DNA from: a virus | Strand: one strand, 5' to 3' | IMG/VR virus record: IMGVR_UViG_3300003690_000023 | Location: 1-45,722 of that record | Length of the DNA stretch: 45,722 bases | Part shown: positions 33,744 to 41,210 of the stretch, piece by piece | How positions within the stretch are numbered: position 1 is the stretch's first letter | How the letters are laid out: every line of letters begins with the position of its first letter | Position numbers and translations under genes: made by a program | The notes under the pieces: model-generated | Told to the model about the DNA's origin: nothing | What the model saw: only the letters and a program-made list of their open reading frames with translations | The model's database searches: none

Positions 33744-35100
33744 GTTCCTTCTCCCGAATTACACACGCCTCTGGGCTGAAGTGGTAGGGGATAGAGATGC
33801 TGTCCCCCTGCTTGCACTTCTCTATGTTGATGATCAGCTCATTGAATCTGCTGTTCTGCTGCGACATTGAAAGGCGCGGGTCCTTGTATGGCCTGTAGAT
33901 AACGGCACCCACATAGCACTTCTGTTCCGCTGCACCCATCCATTCGACATGCCTCAGCCCAGGCTTGACAGCCAAGGGCTCAGTCTCCCACATCCTGTTA
34001 AGCTGAGCTGTGATCATCAGCGGTACCTGTAGCCTCTCAGCCTCCCTCTCCAGCATGGCCCACGAGTACTCGAGGAAGTCTCGCCTACTTCTACCGTCCC
34101 TCGAGTCAGCGTAGATAGCCTGCAAGTAATCGATCCACACCACCTCAGCCCCATGCCTCACAACCAGCTCACTCATCGACCGCATGATATCCAGCAGCCT
34201 GCCACCCTTGGCATCGACGAATGTGATGTTGTCTAGGTGGGATGATTTAGTGGCTGCGATGATGGCTATACGCTCCTTGTCCGTCAGGCGAGGGGTTCCG
34301 TTGAGGGGGGCAGACAAGACGTTGTCGCGTATCTTTTGCAGAGGTACCCCGGATATCCTACTCATCCAACGAGAGGCCCATACAGATGGCGAGTCCTCTA
34401 AGCCTATGACTCCTACCCGATGACCTGCCTGGGCTTGCTGTGTGACCACCTGGCCCACCCAGGAGCTTTTCCCATGGGAGGTTCTTGCTGCCCATAGGTA
34501 GGTGCAGCCAGGCACAAGGGCTCCAATGGTTTCGTCCAGCCTATGGAACCCTGTCCGTATCCTCGTCGTCGGGTTCTTATCCCGTGCCTCCCACACCCCT
34601 TCCAGCATGGTCCTGACGTTAGCTGGTATGTAGTTGTCGGAGGTGTAGATGCTGACGAGGTCACGTTGGATGTTGTGGACTGCATCCTCTGGGCCCATGG
34701 AGCCATTGCTGAGCTGCCCAAGGCGGTCACAGACCTTCTGGTCTATGGTCCTGGCGGCAGCGTAGTACTCGAGGATGCGGTGGAACTTCTCTGGAGCCCC
34801 TCTGATCGTGGGGTCCATGAAGTCAGGCCACATATTCCTGACATCCGTATGGCTAGCTCGACTGAACTCAGCCGTTAGCGTCACCTCATCCAAGCCAACG
34901 TTATCGAGAAGGGGGTCATCCTTCCCTCTAAGGTTGATGGCCTGCTCGAGCATCCTCCATATGCAGAAGAGCTTTTCGTTGGCGAACAGGACCTGCGGGC
35001 GGCTCACGCTATGGATGTACCGGGGTGTCTTAATCAGGCTGGCAAGGAAGTAGAACTCTGGCCTCCACGTCAGGTTCGGCGTAATCCTCGGTCCCGACAT
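33727..35100 (-). CDS. dnaB: DnaB-type replicative helicase
   Basis: A 457-aa hexameric helicase that unwinds DNA ahead of the replisome. The N-terminal domain (1-180) is divergent. The RecA-like C-terminal domain has Walker A AARTSHGKSS (204-213), Walker B VVWIDYLQ (320-327) and TAQLNR (364-369), a sensor-type motif of DnaB/DnaB-like enzymes. The start is set at ATG 35100, which overlaps the upstream stop as TGATG and has GGAGG 6 nt upstream; a further ATG at 35112 lies in front of that site. It follows SSB and a winged-helix protein, a normal initiation module. No phage DNA polymerase or primase is visible here, so the host's are presumably used. Confidence 0.88.
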   Translation of the reverse strand: MSGPRITPNLTWRPEFYFLASLIKTPRYIHSVSRPQVLFANEKLFCIWRMLEQAINLRGKDDPLLDNVGLDEVTLTAEFSRASHTDVRNMWPDFMDPTIRGAPEKFHRILEYYAAARTIDQKVCDRLGQLSNGSMGPEDAVHNIQRDLVSIYTSDNYIPANVRTMLEGVWEARDKNPTTRIRTGFHRLDETIGALVPGCTYLWAARTSHGKSSWVGQVVTQQAQAGHRVGVIGLEDSPSVWASRWMSRISGVPLQKIRDNVLSAPLNGTPRLTDKERIAIIAATKSSHLDNITFVDAKGGRLLDIMRSMSELVVRHGAEVVWIDYLQAIYADSRDGRSRRDFLEYSWAMLEREAERLQVPLMITAQLNRMWETEPLAVKPGLRHVEWMGAAEQKCYVGAVIYRPYKDPRLSMSQQNSRFNELIINIEKCKQGDSISIPYHFSPEACVIREKERADSN

Positions 35101-35681
35101 CACGTCCTCCATGCTCTTTTGCCATCCAGCTCAGCCAGTGATTGAGCCTTGCGACAGAAGACGGTGAGGTTGTAGTCCCACTGTGCGTTTGCCCTGTCTT
35201 GGAAGTAAGCCTCTATGGCGACGAAAATCGTGGGGCCAAGAGCCTCAAAGAGGGTTGTCCAATCAGACTTCTCGCGCCAATAGTCCTTCCACATGCGGAT
35301 AGGAGGAGACCCCGTTGCCTCCTTCATCCCCTTGTCCCATGCCTGCATCAGCTCCCTCACAGGAACAGACGTGGGCACTGCCTTTGACCAATCGCCATGA
35401 AGGAAGTGGGACGAGGGGCCAAGGTCGATCAACCACTCACCCCTCTTCCCTTCCGTCTTGTCCAAGCGGATGAGGTCATGCTTGGCAAGGCTGCCGATAG
35501 CTTCTTCCACCTGCCCTCTAGTGGCTTGTAGATGCTCAGCGAGGACAGATGGTTTTAGCATGATGCGTAGATCATCTGTCGACGAAACCATTGCGGCCAG
35601 GTGGATGAAGATCCCAAGCCTCACAGGGGAGGCGAAGGCTCTGGACGCAAGTAGTTCTTTGGAATCGAATTGAACATCCAT
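35100..35681 (-). CDS. winged-helix protein, possible helicase loader or initiator
   Basis: A 193-aa protein. Residues 10-95 contain a winged-helix pattern with recognition-helix spacing (VLAEHLQATRGQVEEAIGSL, then HDLIRL). The C-terminal half is helical with W-rich segments (MWKDYWREKSDW). It lies between SSB and DnaB genes and its stop overlaps the helicase start, as in many phages where the gene encodes an initiator or loader (lambda P, DnaD/DnaT-like). I see no ATP-binding motif, so a DnaC-type loader is excluded. The function is inferred from order and fold. Confidence 0.58.
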   Translation of the reverse strand: MDVQFDSKELLASRAFASPVRLGIFIHLAAMVSSTDDLRIMLKPSVLAEHLQATRGQVEEAIGSLAKHDLIRLDKTEGKRGEWLIDLGPSSHFLHGDWSKAVPTSVPVRELMQAWDKGMKEATGSPPIRMWKDYWREKSDWTTLFEALGPTIFVAIEAYFQDRANAQWDYNLTVFCRKAQSLAELDGKRAWRT

Positions 35682-35683
35682 GG

Positions 35684-36265
35684 TTAAAAAGGGATGTGAG
35701 CGTCTTTGGGAATATCAGCCAAGGGTTCCCACTTGCCATCCGCTAGCTCGTAGGAGGTACCACCCTTGGTTGGGTCACTATGGTCATGCCACACTGCCAA
35801 GAGGTCTTTGCCAGCCTCTCTGGTATGGCTGCACTTGTCTTCTGCTGGCTTGGGCCACGATACGCCATTCCTCTTGTCGACGAATGGCCAAGACCCATTA
35901 GCCTTGACCGCTGGTGGTAAAGGGGAGGCCACGTCTCCTTCCTCTCTGCGTGCCTTACGGACACAGGCTATGTTGTCGAGGTTGACCTCGGTCATGTACC
36001 TGCGACCACCATCACCCTCCCATGAGCGTGTACGAAGCCGACCAATAGCCATGACCAAATCGCCCTTGCCAAGGTCATCGCAGTCATCAGCTACCCATGA
36101 CCAAGCCACGCACTTGTTGAACTCGGTGACCTCCTTGTCCCCACCGATAGATACGGTGGTGGCGATCGTTACCTTCGCCATCTTCGTCTCTTTGTCTCCG
36201 ACCGTACGAATTTCGGGGTCGTCTGCTATCCGTCCCCGAAGCATTACCTGATTGAGATCTGCCAT
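35684..36265 (-). CDS. ssb: single-stranded DNA-binding protein
   Basis: A 193-aa SSB. The OB-fold is in residues 1-115: LNQVMLRGRIADDPEIR start, then EFNKCVAWSWVADDC and GDLVMAIGRL, ending in YMTEVNLDNIA. A linker and a second, extra segment follow (115-180), unlike the plain Gly-rich linker of E. coli SSB, and the protein ends in the conserved acidic tip DAHIPF, which recruits partner proteins. AGGAGA precedes the ATG. Neighbours (helicase, resolvase, nuclease) suit a role in replication and recombination. Confidence 0.88.
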   Translation of the reverse strand: MADLNQVMLRGRIADDPEIRTVGDKETKMAKVTIATTVSIGGDKEVTEFNKCVAWSWVADDCDDLGKGDLVMAIGRLRTRSWEGDGGRRYMTEVNLDNIACVRKARREEGDVASPLPPAVKANGSWPFVDKRNGVSWPKPAEDKCSHTREAGKDLLAVWHDHSDPTKGGTSYELADGKWEPLADIPKDAHIPF

Positions 36266-36280
36266 TGTTGTTCTCCTGGT

Positions 36281-36457
36281 CTAACGACTGTCTAATGAAA
36301 CGACACGCAGCTCCTTGCATGCCTTGCGAATCGCAGATGTGGCTGTCCTCACCCGCGTACCCGCTGCCTTGTTTCCTTTCTCTTGCTTCTCTGCATCAGC
36401 TGCCATGCCAGCAGCCTCAGCAGCAATCTGCAGTGCGATATCTAAAACAATTCCCAT
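36281..36457 (-). CDS. small histone H1-like (Hc1-type) protein
   Basis: A 58-aa protein starting at ATG 36457 behind AAGGAG; an upstream in-frame ATG at 36505 lacks a ribosome site. Residues 25-50 have the pattern EKGNKAAGTRVRTATSAIRK, close to the N-terminal domain of Hc1-type histone-like proteins (known in Chlamydia and many bacteria and phages), where it binds DNA as a helical hairpin. It lacks the Lys/Ala tail. A DNA-binding or packaging-compaction role is inferred. The N-terminal helix (residues 1-20) is Ala-rich and may form a dimer. Confidence 0.6.
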   Translation of the reverse strand: MGIVLDIALQIAAEAAGMAADAEKQEKGNKAAGTRVRTATSAIRKACKELRVVSLDSR

Positions 36458-36482
36458 ACCTCTATCTCCTTGGTTGAAGTAA

Positions 36483-36500
36483 AGCCCGTCTCTCCGGGCT
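36483..36500 (-). terminator. hairpin upstream of the Hc1-like gene
   Basis: On the minus strand AGCCCG pairs with CGGGCT around a GAGAGA loop and is followed by TTTA. It is a short, weak intrinsic terminator or attenuator between the genes at 36705 and 36457. Partial read-through is expected because SSB and helicase lie downstream with no other promoter visible. Confidence 0.4.
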
Positions 36501-36524
36501 GTCACACCACAAGGCAGGTGTCGC

Positions 36525-36680
36525 CTACTGGCTTGTCCGAATGGGGACGGCTAACAGCAAGTCAGGGGCGTCTGCCGTTCCGGTTTCCACCGGCTGCCAT
36601 GCGACCCATGCCGCACCTTCGGCCCCTACAAGCGTCCGAGTAGGGGTGCCCCTGGTCTGCAGCAGAGCAACCCACTGCAC
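36525..36680 (-). CDS. candidate 51-aa gene in the gap
   Basis: In the 247-nt gap between two clear genes a minus-strand frame runs from GTG 36680 to TAG 36525 (51 aa). The product has a protein-like pattern (VQWVALLQTRG, LVGAEGAAWVAWQPVE, DLLLAVPIRTS), and synonymous sites look moderately GC-biased. The start is unclear: AGG is only one base before GTG, so a coupled start or a different start is possible. The same stretch also folds into hairpins (CCCCTAC/GTAGGGG and CCGG/CCGG), so it may instead be structured RNA. Confidence 0.35.
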   Translation of the reverse strand: MQWVALLQTRGTPTRTLVGAEGAAWVAWQPVETGTADAPDLLLAVPIRTSQ

Positions 36681-36704
36681 ACCTCAACAAGCCAATTGCT
36701 TTAT

Positions 36705-37649
36705 TCAACCCAATTGCTCGATTGCACGCATGACATTAGCGGTTAGTTTCCCCGCCTTGTGTGCCTCATGCGCGGTCTCGTGACCGGTTATCCTCCTGAT
36801 CCGATCCGACAGGTCCATGAAGTTGACTCCTTGGGCGACCATCCTGTCCACAAACAGGTTCACTTCGTCAATCCCATTCCCATTATCACCTTCTTGTTCT
36901 GGTGTTGCGGGTGGAGGGGTGACTGTCTTCGGTGTGTCTGGCACAACCACAGGCAGCTCCTTCACCTCTGGTACAGTGGGGACAGCGTTGCTTGCGAGGT
37001 GCCACTTGGCACTACGCCTATTGCCACTCATCTCCACAATCCCCTTCTCCTTCATGTCCCTGATTGCGTCGTTGAACTTGGACAGCGTCATCGCCGTTGC
37101 ATCCATGATCCCCTTACGTGAGGCCCCTTTGTTCTGTCCGGTCAGGTACCGGTAGATAGCCTTGGCCCTGGCCTCCTTGTCATCGTATGTATCGACAATG
37201 GGTGGAGCTGGCTCTGTTGGCACTACTGACATGACAGGTGGAGGAGGTAGGTTGGGCCTCGACCTCTTGAAGTCATCAGCCTCCTCCTCGCTGTACACAT
37301 GGCCACTCAGGCCGATGAGCTTGAGGATGACACGGTCCTTCCCCCTCTTCTCAGCCATAGCAAAGGGGTAGGGGTTGTTGTTGTTGTACGGCATAGCCTC
37401 GCCATAGCTCCATACGGATGGAGAGCCAGCCAGCCTACCCGTAACCATGACCACTACTCCCTTGCCGGGTGCATCTACGAACACCTCGTGCGGTGGGTCG
37501 AAGATGATCCCCTCTGCCTCAGCCAACCTCTCGAGGTAGTGGTGGTAGATCACAGTGGTTCCCTTGCAATCCCAACACGCCTCCTCAGCGTCAATGTTGT
37601 GTTTCTTTAGGACCGTCTTGATGATTGGGTCCAGCTCTTTCCTCTTCAT
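36705..37649 (-). CDS. unknown protein with C-terminal winged helix; possible annealing-type partner
   Basis: A 314-aa protein, start at ATG 37649 behind GGAGGGAGAAGG. Residues 1-125 hold a conserved-looking region with WSYGEAMPYN and FAMAEKRGKDRVILKLIGL (about 85-112), of a kind seen in phage proteins next to recombination genes. Residues 157-213 form a winged helix (ASRKGIMDATAMTLSKFNDA). The rest is Pro/Val-rich linker and a C-terminal helix. It overlaps no gene but sits 11 nt from the Cas4-like nuclease. This placement, with SSB two genes away, makes a single-strand annealing or recombination-mediator role plausible; it is not proven. Confidence 0.6.
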   Translation of the reverse strand: MKRKELDPIIKTVLKKHNIDAEEACWDCKGTTVIYHHYLERLAEAEGIIFDPPHEVFVDAPGKGVVVMVTGRLAGSPSVWSYGEAMPYNNNNPYPFAMAEKRGKDRVILKLIGLSGHVYSEEEADDFKRSRPNLPPPPVMSVVPTEPAPPIVDTYDDKEARAKAIYRYLTGQNKGASRKGIMDATAMTLSKFNDAIRDMKEKGIVEMSGNRRSAKWHLASNAVPTVPEVKELPVVVPDTPKTVTPPPATPEQEGDNGNGIDEVNLFVDRMVAQGVNFMDLSDRIRRITGHETAHEAHKAGKLTANVMRAIEQLG

Positions 37650-37660
37650 CCTTCTCCCTC

Positions 37661-38524
37661 CTAAGCGGTTTGTTTGCAGACGGTGTATCGAGCACACCAT
37701 CTAGGATCACAGCGACGTGCCTTGTACTTCTTTGCCTTGGTATCGTAGCCACCCCACACCATCTCATCCCCGGAATCAGGGATAGGGGGCAGTCGACCGT
37801 CATCCAAGTAAAGTTGGATCTCGTCGAAGAAATCCAAATACATCTCGGCATCCGCCATGTCTACGTCAAAGGCTACGAAGTGGAGGCGATCCAGCTCCTC
37901 CCTCTTGTCACCCCACCCCACCACTGGCCTCTCCTTGGGATGGTAGAGGACAAGCATGCCACCGAACTCAACCTCATTGAACGTCAGGTCCTTGACCTTC
38001 TGCCCTTTGCACTCCTCAAAGCGGTCGTCATTAACCACGGCATGCTTGTAGATGCCCAGCTGACGGCGGTGATTCTCACTCGCCTTGTCCTTCTCGACAA
38101 CCATCTTGTACCCGTAATTGCTGATGGTCTTGACGTCGAACAGGTACCAGTGGCCACCCATTGGCATGTCGTCAGGGATGATCATGATCCCATCGATATG
38201 TCCAGGGAGCTTCATCCCCATAGGGGTAGTCGACTCCACTGCCATCTGCTCGCAGGCGATAGTAATGCCTGACTCACGCAGGTACTCGAGGACCCTATCC
38301 TCTGCATCATGCCCCTGGTTGAATGTGATCTGGGTCCCCCACTCTGCCTTGGGAGGGTCGCTCTGCGGTATCTCCATCCCGTGGAGGACAGCCTCACGCA
38401 TACACCTACCCACCCCACTCACACGGTGGGAGTACTTCCTTTCCTCTCCACTCTTTATGAATTCGGCATCGGCTGCAGTCATTACGACATGAGCCAGTGC
38501 CTTTGCTGGGTTCTGGTGTTCCAC
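37661..38524 (-). CDS. Cas4-like PD-(D/E)XK nuclease with Fe-S cysteines
   Basis: A 287-aa nuclease of the Cas4/RecB-like group. C41 (GVGRCMREA) and three late cysteines C272, C277 and C283 (RRCDPRWCARYTVC) give the four-Cys layout of Fe-S nucleases such as Cas4 and AddB. The catalytic core has GHIDG (D), FDVKT (D-x-K, where E-x-K is more usual) and QLGIYKHA. No CRISPR array is present. In phages this group is thought to resect DNA ends for recombination. It starts with GTG behind AGGGG and lies next to a possible annealing protein. Helicase motifs are absent, so it acts alone or with host factors. Confidence 0.8.
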   Translation of the reverse strand: MEHQNPAKALAHVVMTAADAEFIKSGEERKYSHRVSGVGRCMREAVLHGMEIPQSDPPKAEWGTQITFNQGHDAEDRVLEYLRESGITIACEQMAVESTTPMGMKLPGHIDGIMIIPDDMPMGGHWYLFDVKTISNYGYKMVVEKDKASENHRRQLGIYKHAVVNDDRFEECKGQKVKDLTFNEVEFGGMLVLYHPKERPVVGWGDKREELDRLHFVAFDVDMADAEMYLDFFDEIQLYLDDGRLPPIPDSGDEMVWGGYDTKAKKYKARRCDPRWCARYTVCKQTA

Positions 38525-38537
38525 TTGTGCCCCTGTT

Positions 38538-38936
38538 CTAGAGGGCCCTCATTGCTGCGAGGGCCTTGCAAAGTAATTCGTTAATCAAATCCGAGACGGT
38601 TCGATCCCCCCTCTCCGTCCTGTACGCCACCAACTGATCCATCTCTGTCTGGCTCAGCCACAGGACCGTCTTAATCTTCTTGGTCCTACCGCTGAGGGTC
38701 ATCTTCTTAATCTTCGAGGGCATCCCCTCTACCCCTACCTCCCTTGGGAATGATGTCTCGTTGGACATGGCGTACAGAAATATCTCCCTTAGAAATTCCT
38801 CATCGAAGATCAACTCCGACTTGACCCTATCCAGCTTAGCCATCACCACCTCGGCTACCTCCACAATGCTAGGCGGGGCGTCACCGGATGATTCTAACTC
38901 CCAATGAGTTACGGGGTTTGCAAGATTTTCAATCAT
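38538..38936 (-). CDS. ribbon-helix-helix-type protein
   Basis: A 132-aa protein. Residues 85-132 fit the ribbon-helix-helix pattern (KTVLWLSQTEMDQLVAY, then TVSDLINELLCKAL), typical of small DNA-binding regulators such as Arc or MetJ. The N-terminal 80 residues are acidic and helical. The position at the head of the Cas4-like nuclease suggests a regulator of the recombination genes, but the partner site is unknown. Confidence 0.55.
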   Translation of the reverse strand: MIENLANPVTHWELESSGDAPPSIVEVAEVVMAKLDRVKSELIFDEEFLREIFLYAMSNETSFPREVGVEGMPSKIKKMTLSGRTKKIKTVLWLSQTEMDQLVAYRTERGDRTVSDLINELLCKALAAMRAL

Positions 38937-38973
38937 TCTTCACCACTGAAGGTAGGGTTTTAGATAAAACCTG

Positions 38974-39444
38974 TCAACCCCTCGTTGAATCCTTTATGAT
39001 TCTTGAAAGGTATCCCTTCACCCCTCCATGATCTACGGACATCATCTTCGGTCCCTCCTCTCGAGGCGAAGGGGGCTTGTCCTCTTCCTCCATGCCTATG
39101 CGATGGGCGTACTCACTAAGCTCATCCAGTAGGTCATTGTCCACAACGAGCTGACGAAGGAGGCGTATGTACCCCTTCATGTCCACGTTCCTTTCGGGTA
39201 CTGTTGAATAGCTCATGATGTCCCTGACCTTCTCGAAGAGCCTGCCAAGGGGCACGTCTATCAGCACAGCCAGCTTGCCCACAACCACATCGTCGATGGG
39301 CATGCACGCAACACCAGCCTCATCGATGACCTCATCAGATATCCACATGTGGTTCCTGATCTTGATCTTCACCCTCGACAAGGCGCACCTCACCTCTCTG
39401 TCCAGGGTGCCAGCTGCCACAATCAGATAGAGGTTGACTACCAT
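38974..39444 (-). CDS. hypothetical protein (156 aa)
   Basis: A protein of 156 aa from ATG 39444, or 124 aa from ATG 39348, which has AGGA at a better distance. The N-terminus is beta-like (VNLYLIVAAG), the middle hydrophobic with VVVGKLAVLIDVPLGRLF, and the C-terminus charged with KKPPSPREEGP-like polar linker. No family recognised. It sits in the minus-strand operon after the 39520 gene. Confidence 0.5.
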   Translation of the reverse strand: MVVNLYLIVAAGTLDREVRCALSRVKIKIRNHMWISDEVIDEAGVACMPIDDVVVGKLAVLIDVPLGRLFEKVRDIMSYSTVPERNVDMKGYIRLLRQLVVDNDLLDELSEYAHRIGMEEEDKPPSPREEGPKMMSVDHGGVKGYLSRIIKDSTRG

Positions 39445-39492
39445 CCTTGCATATGCCTACCATCTAGAGGCCATTACGTTGTTCTTCTGGTT

Positions 39493-39520
39493 AGGGGCTC
39501 CTCGGGGCCCCTTTCCTTTT
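39493..39520 (+). terminator. hairpin followed by T-rich run
   Basis: AGGGGC (39493-39498) pairs with GCCCCT (39507-39512) around an 8-nt loop; TTCCTTTT follows on the plus strand. It would end transcription on the plus strand, opposite to the genes around it, so it could stop antisense transcription. No plus-strand gene upstream needs it. Weak evidence. Confidence 0.25.
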
Positions 39521-39855
39521 CACCCCTCCTCATCAACCTTCAGCATATCGATGAGTTCATCGAGGCCGCACTGCATGCCGCCAAGGAATGTACCCACCTC
39601 CTCGAGCTTCTTTCCTACCATTATAGCTGCCGCTGTGTTGAGGTCGCGAAGGCGGCCAACGTGAGCCTCAATGCTTGGCTCATAGAGCGAGGATATCTCA
39701 TCCCTCAGGCCCATCATGTTATCGCGAACCTCTGTCACCACCGCCGCCGCCACCCCCTCTTCGAGTTCCCCGTCGGTCATGTATGCCTCGGGTGGGCTCG
39801 ACGGGCGTGGGTCTACGAGCTGCAGAACCTTTGCTTCAAATGGATTGTTCCTCAT
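39520..39855 (-). CDS. hypothetical helical protein (111 aa)
   Basis: A 111-aa acidic, mostly helical protein with two amphipathic helices (VVTEVRDNMMGLRDEISSLY and LNTAAAIMVGKKLEEVG). GGAGGAAGACGTA precedes the ATG. Nothing enzymatic visible. It lies just downstream of the methyltransferase-like gene with a 12-nt gap. Confidence 0.5.
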   Translation of the reverse strand: MRNNPFEAKVLQLVDPRPSSPPEAYMTDGELEEGVAAAVVTEVRDNMMGLRDEISSLYEPSIEAHVGRLRDLNTAAAIMVGKKLEEVGTFLGGMQCGLDELIDMLKVDEEG

Positions 39856-39867
39856 TACGTCTTCCTC

Positions 39868-40416
39868 CTACTCACCCCACTGCTCTGACATAGCCTCGGC
39901 TATGCCATTAAATGTCTTCGACCTTAGCTTCCACCTGTCTGGGCTTGGCCCCATTCGATGCACCCGTGCCTCCCTTCCCTCAACGATATCAGTAGCCACG
40001 AGTTTGGGTAGCCCCTTCAACCACAGGCACGTAGCCTTGACCTCCCCGTGACCGAACTGCCACGGCTGGATGATCTGATCTGGTTTCCTTATCTTGGTCG
40101 ATATGACAGAGATAGGGTTCTCCAGTGCTATGCGATCGATAGGCGCATCCAAGAGGAGCTGAACGAATTCCAACGCCTCGAGCTGTTCCTTCTGCTTGTC
40201 CTTGAACCACCTGGCACCAGACACGGCGAGGTGGGTGCATGGTGGGTGGGCTATCATCATATCCCAGCTGTCACCAAGCACATCCCTCACATCCCCTTGG
40301 TAGTGGGGACCGGGCACCTCTGTTGGCAGCAGGTCACAGCTCATTGCATCATGGCCTGCCCGAAGGAATGAATCCCTCACCGTGCCTGTAAATTCACACG
40401 CCACGAGTACCCTCAT
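39868..40416 (-). CDS. small cytosine-methyltransferase-like protein
   Basis: A 182-aa protein, starting at ATG 40416 behind GGAGGAAGG. It has a Rossmann-like start (MRVLVACEFTGTVRDSFL), a PPC motif (AHPPCTHLAVSG, residues 58-60 for PPC) and ENP (99-101), all known from C5 cytosine methyltransferases, and a FGHGEVKATCLWL segment. It lacks the usual target-recognition domain, so it is much shorter than the family. This small type is common in phages and may modify DNA or a nucleotide rather than a defined site. Its ATG overlaps the upstream zinc-ribbon stop by ATGA, so the two are co-translated. Confidence 0.78.
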   Translation of the reverse strand: MRVLVACEFTGTVRDSFLRAGHDAMSCDLLPTEVPGPHYQGDVRDVLGDSWDMMIAHPPCTHLAVSGARWFKDKQKEQLEALEFVQLLLDAPIDRIALENPISVISTKIRKPDQIIQPWQFGHGEVKATCLWLKGLPKLVATDIVEGREARVHRMGPSPDRWKLRSKTFNGIAEAMSEQWGE

Positions 40417-40634
40417 CCTTCCTCCTTCTTTGGGCGAGAGATAACCTCGATTCCAACAAGGTTGTAGAGGTCGCTCCACTCCCCTTTGCACTGGGGACAA
40501 TGCACTTGCGCCCATGCGTACGCCCCTTGTACGCTGGGTTCCCGTGCCCTGGTGTGCGGGCTTTCGCAGAACGGACATACAAGCCCTTTCTTCCTTAGAT
40601 ATTTTTCTTCAACTGTTTCATTCGGATTGCTCAT
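40413..40634 (-). CDS. zinc-ribbon protein
   Basis: A 73-aa protein with Cys20-x2-Cys23 and Cys46-x2-Cys49 (CPFC, CPQC), a zinc-ribbon, followed by WSDLYNLVGIE, a pattern I have seen in small phage zinc-ribbon proteins. Its stop overlaps the methyltransferase-like start, so it may bind DNA for that enzyme or act as a subunit; this is inference. Confidence 0.7.
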   Translation of the reverse strand: MSNPNETVEEKYLRKKGLVCPFCESPHTRAREPSVQGAYAWAQVHCPQCKGEWSDLYNLVGIEVISRPKKEEG

Positions 40635-40975
40635 CCCACACCCCCCTTCCCTCGGGCACGTCGTTCGCTACTCTCCTTGCGGAGATCGCGGACAAATTTG
40701 GAATGCTCTTGCCATTCACCCCCTGTGGGGCACGTCGTCCGCTTGTGGCCTTGCTTGCGACAGATACCACATCGGTTCTTACCTCGACGCGGCCTCTTCT
40801 TATCCTCGCCACCCTTGATCCCTCCACCGTTGACCTTGGAGGACCCAATCCTTGGATGTAGGCCCACGCTTGCCAGCCCCATCATGAGGCTGACCAGGTC
40901 CTTTGCCTTCTGTTTGTTTGGATTGTCACCCGATACGACGTACCCGGTGATCGTCACTTCCCATAGACTAGCCAT
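40631..40975 (-). CDS. CCHC zinc-knuckle protein
   Basis: A 114-aa basic protein with Cys69-x2-Cys72-x4-His77-x4-Cys82 (CGICRKQGHKRTTC), the retroviral-type zinc knuckle that binds single-stranded nucleic acid. The N-terminal 45 residues look like a small alpha/beta fold, then a Gly/Lys/Arg-rich linker. The start is the second ATG (40975), with AAGGAG at good distance; the first ATG is too close. It overlaps the zinc-ribbon gene by 4 nt. CCHC knuckles are rare in phages. Confidence 0.65.
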   Translation of the reverse strand: MASLWEVTITGYVVSGDNPNKQKAKDLVSLMMGLASVGLHPRIGSSKVNGGGIKGGEDKKRPRRGKNRCGICRKQGHKRTTCPTGGEWQEHSKFVRDLRKESSERRARGKGGVG

Positions 40976-41210
40976 CGTCATTCTCCTTTTTTGTTTTCAG
41001 ACTCCTCTTCGTGTTCTCCTGGTTCATCTCATGGATGATTGACTCCATGACAGGAGCTATCAATGGGTTATCTTTGTAATCCTTCAAGAGATTAGTCAAT
41101 ACCCCCCTCATGGTGAGGAGGTTGGCTTTGCTCATGCCCGGTATCATCTTGAAGACGGCATCCATCCTATCTTGTACCTCTCTGACCTTGTCGTTTTGGT
41201 TATCACTCAT
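40968..41210 (-). CDS. hypothetical helical protein (80 aa)
   Basis: An 80-aa charged protein with helices (VREVQDRMDAVFKMIPG, then LTNLLKDYKDNPLI) and a Lys-rich C-terminus. AAGGAATTGT precedes its ATG. It overlaps genes on both sides by a few bases. Unknown function. Confidence 0.5.
   Translation of the reverse strand: MSDNQNDKVREVQDRMDAVFKMIPGMSKANLLTMRGVLTNLLKDYKDNPLIAPVMESIIHEMNQENTKRSLKTKKENDDG

Noticed and set aside
36541-36783. 80-codon plus-strand frame
   Set aside because: It is opposite in direction to the operon, overlaps the end of the 36705 gene and has no ribosome site or family pattern.
37661-38524. CRISPR-Cas adaptation system because of the Cas4-like protein
   Set aside because: No repeat-spacer array, cas1 or cas2 gene is present; free-standing Cas4-like nucleases are usual in phages.
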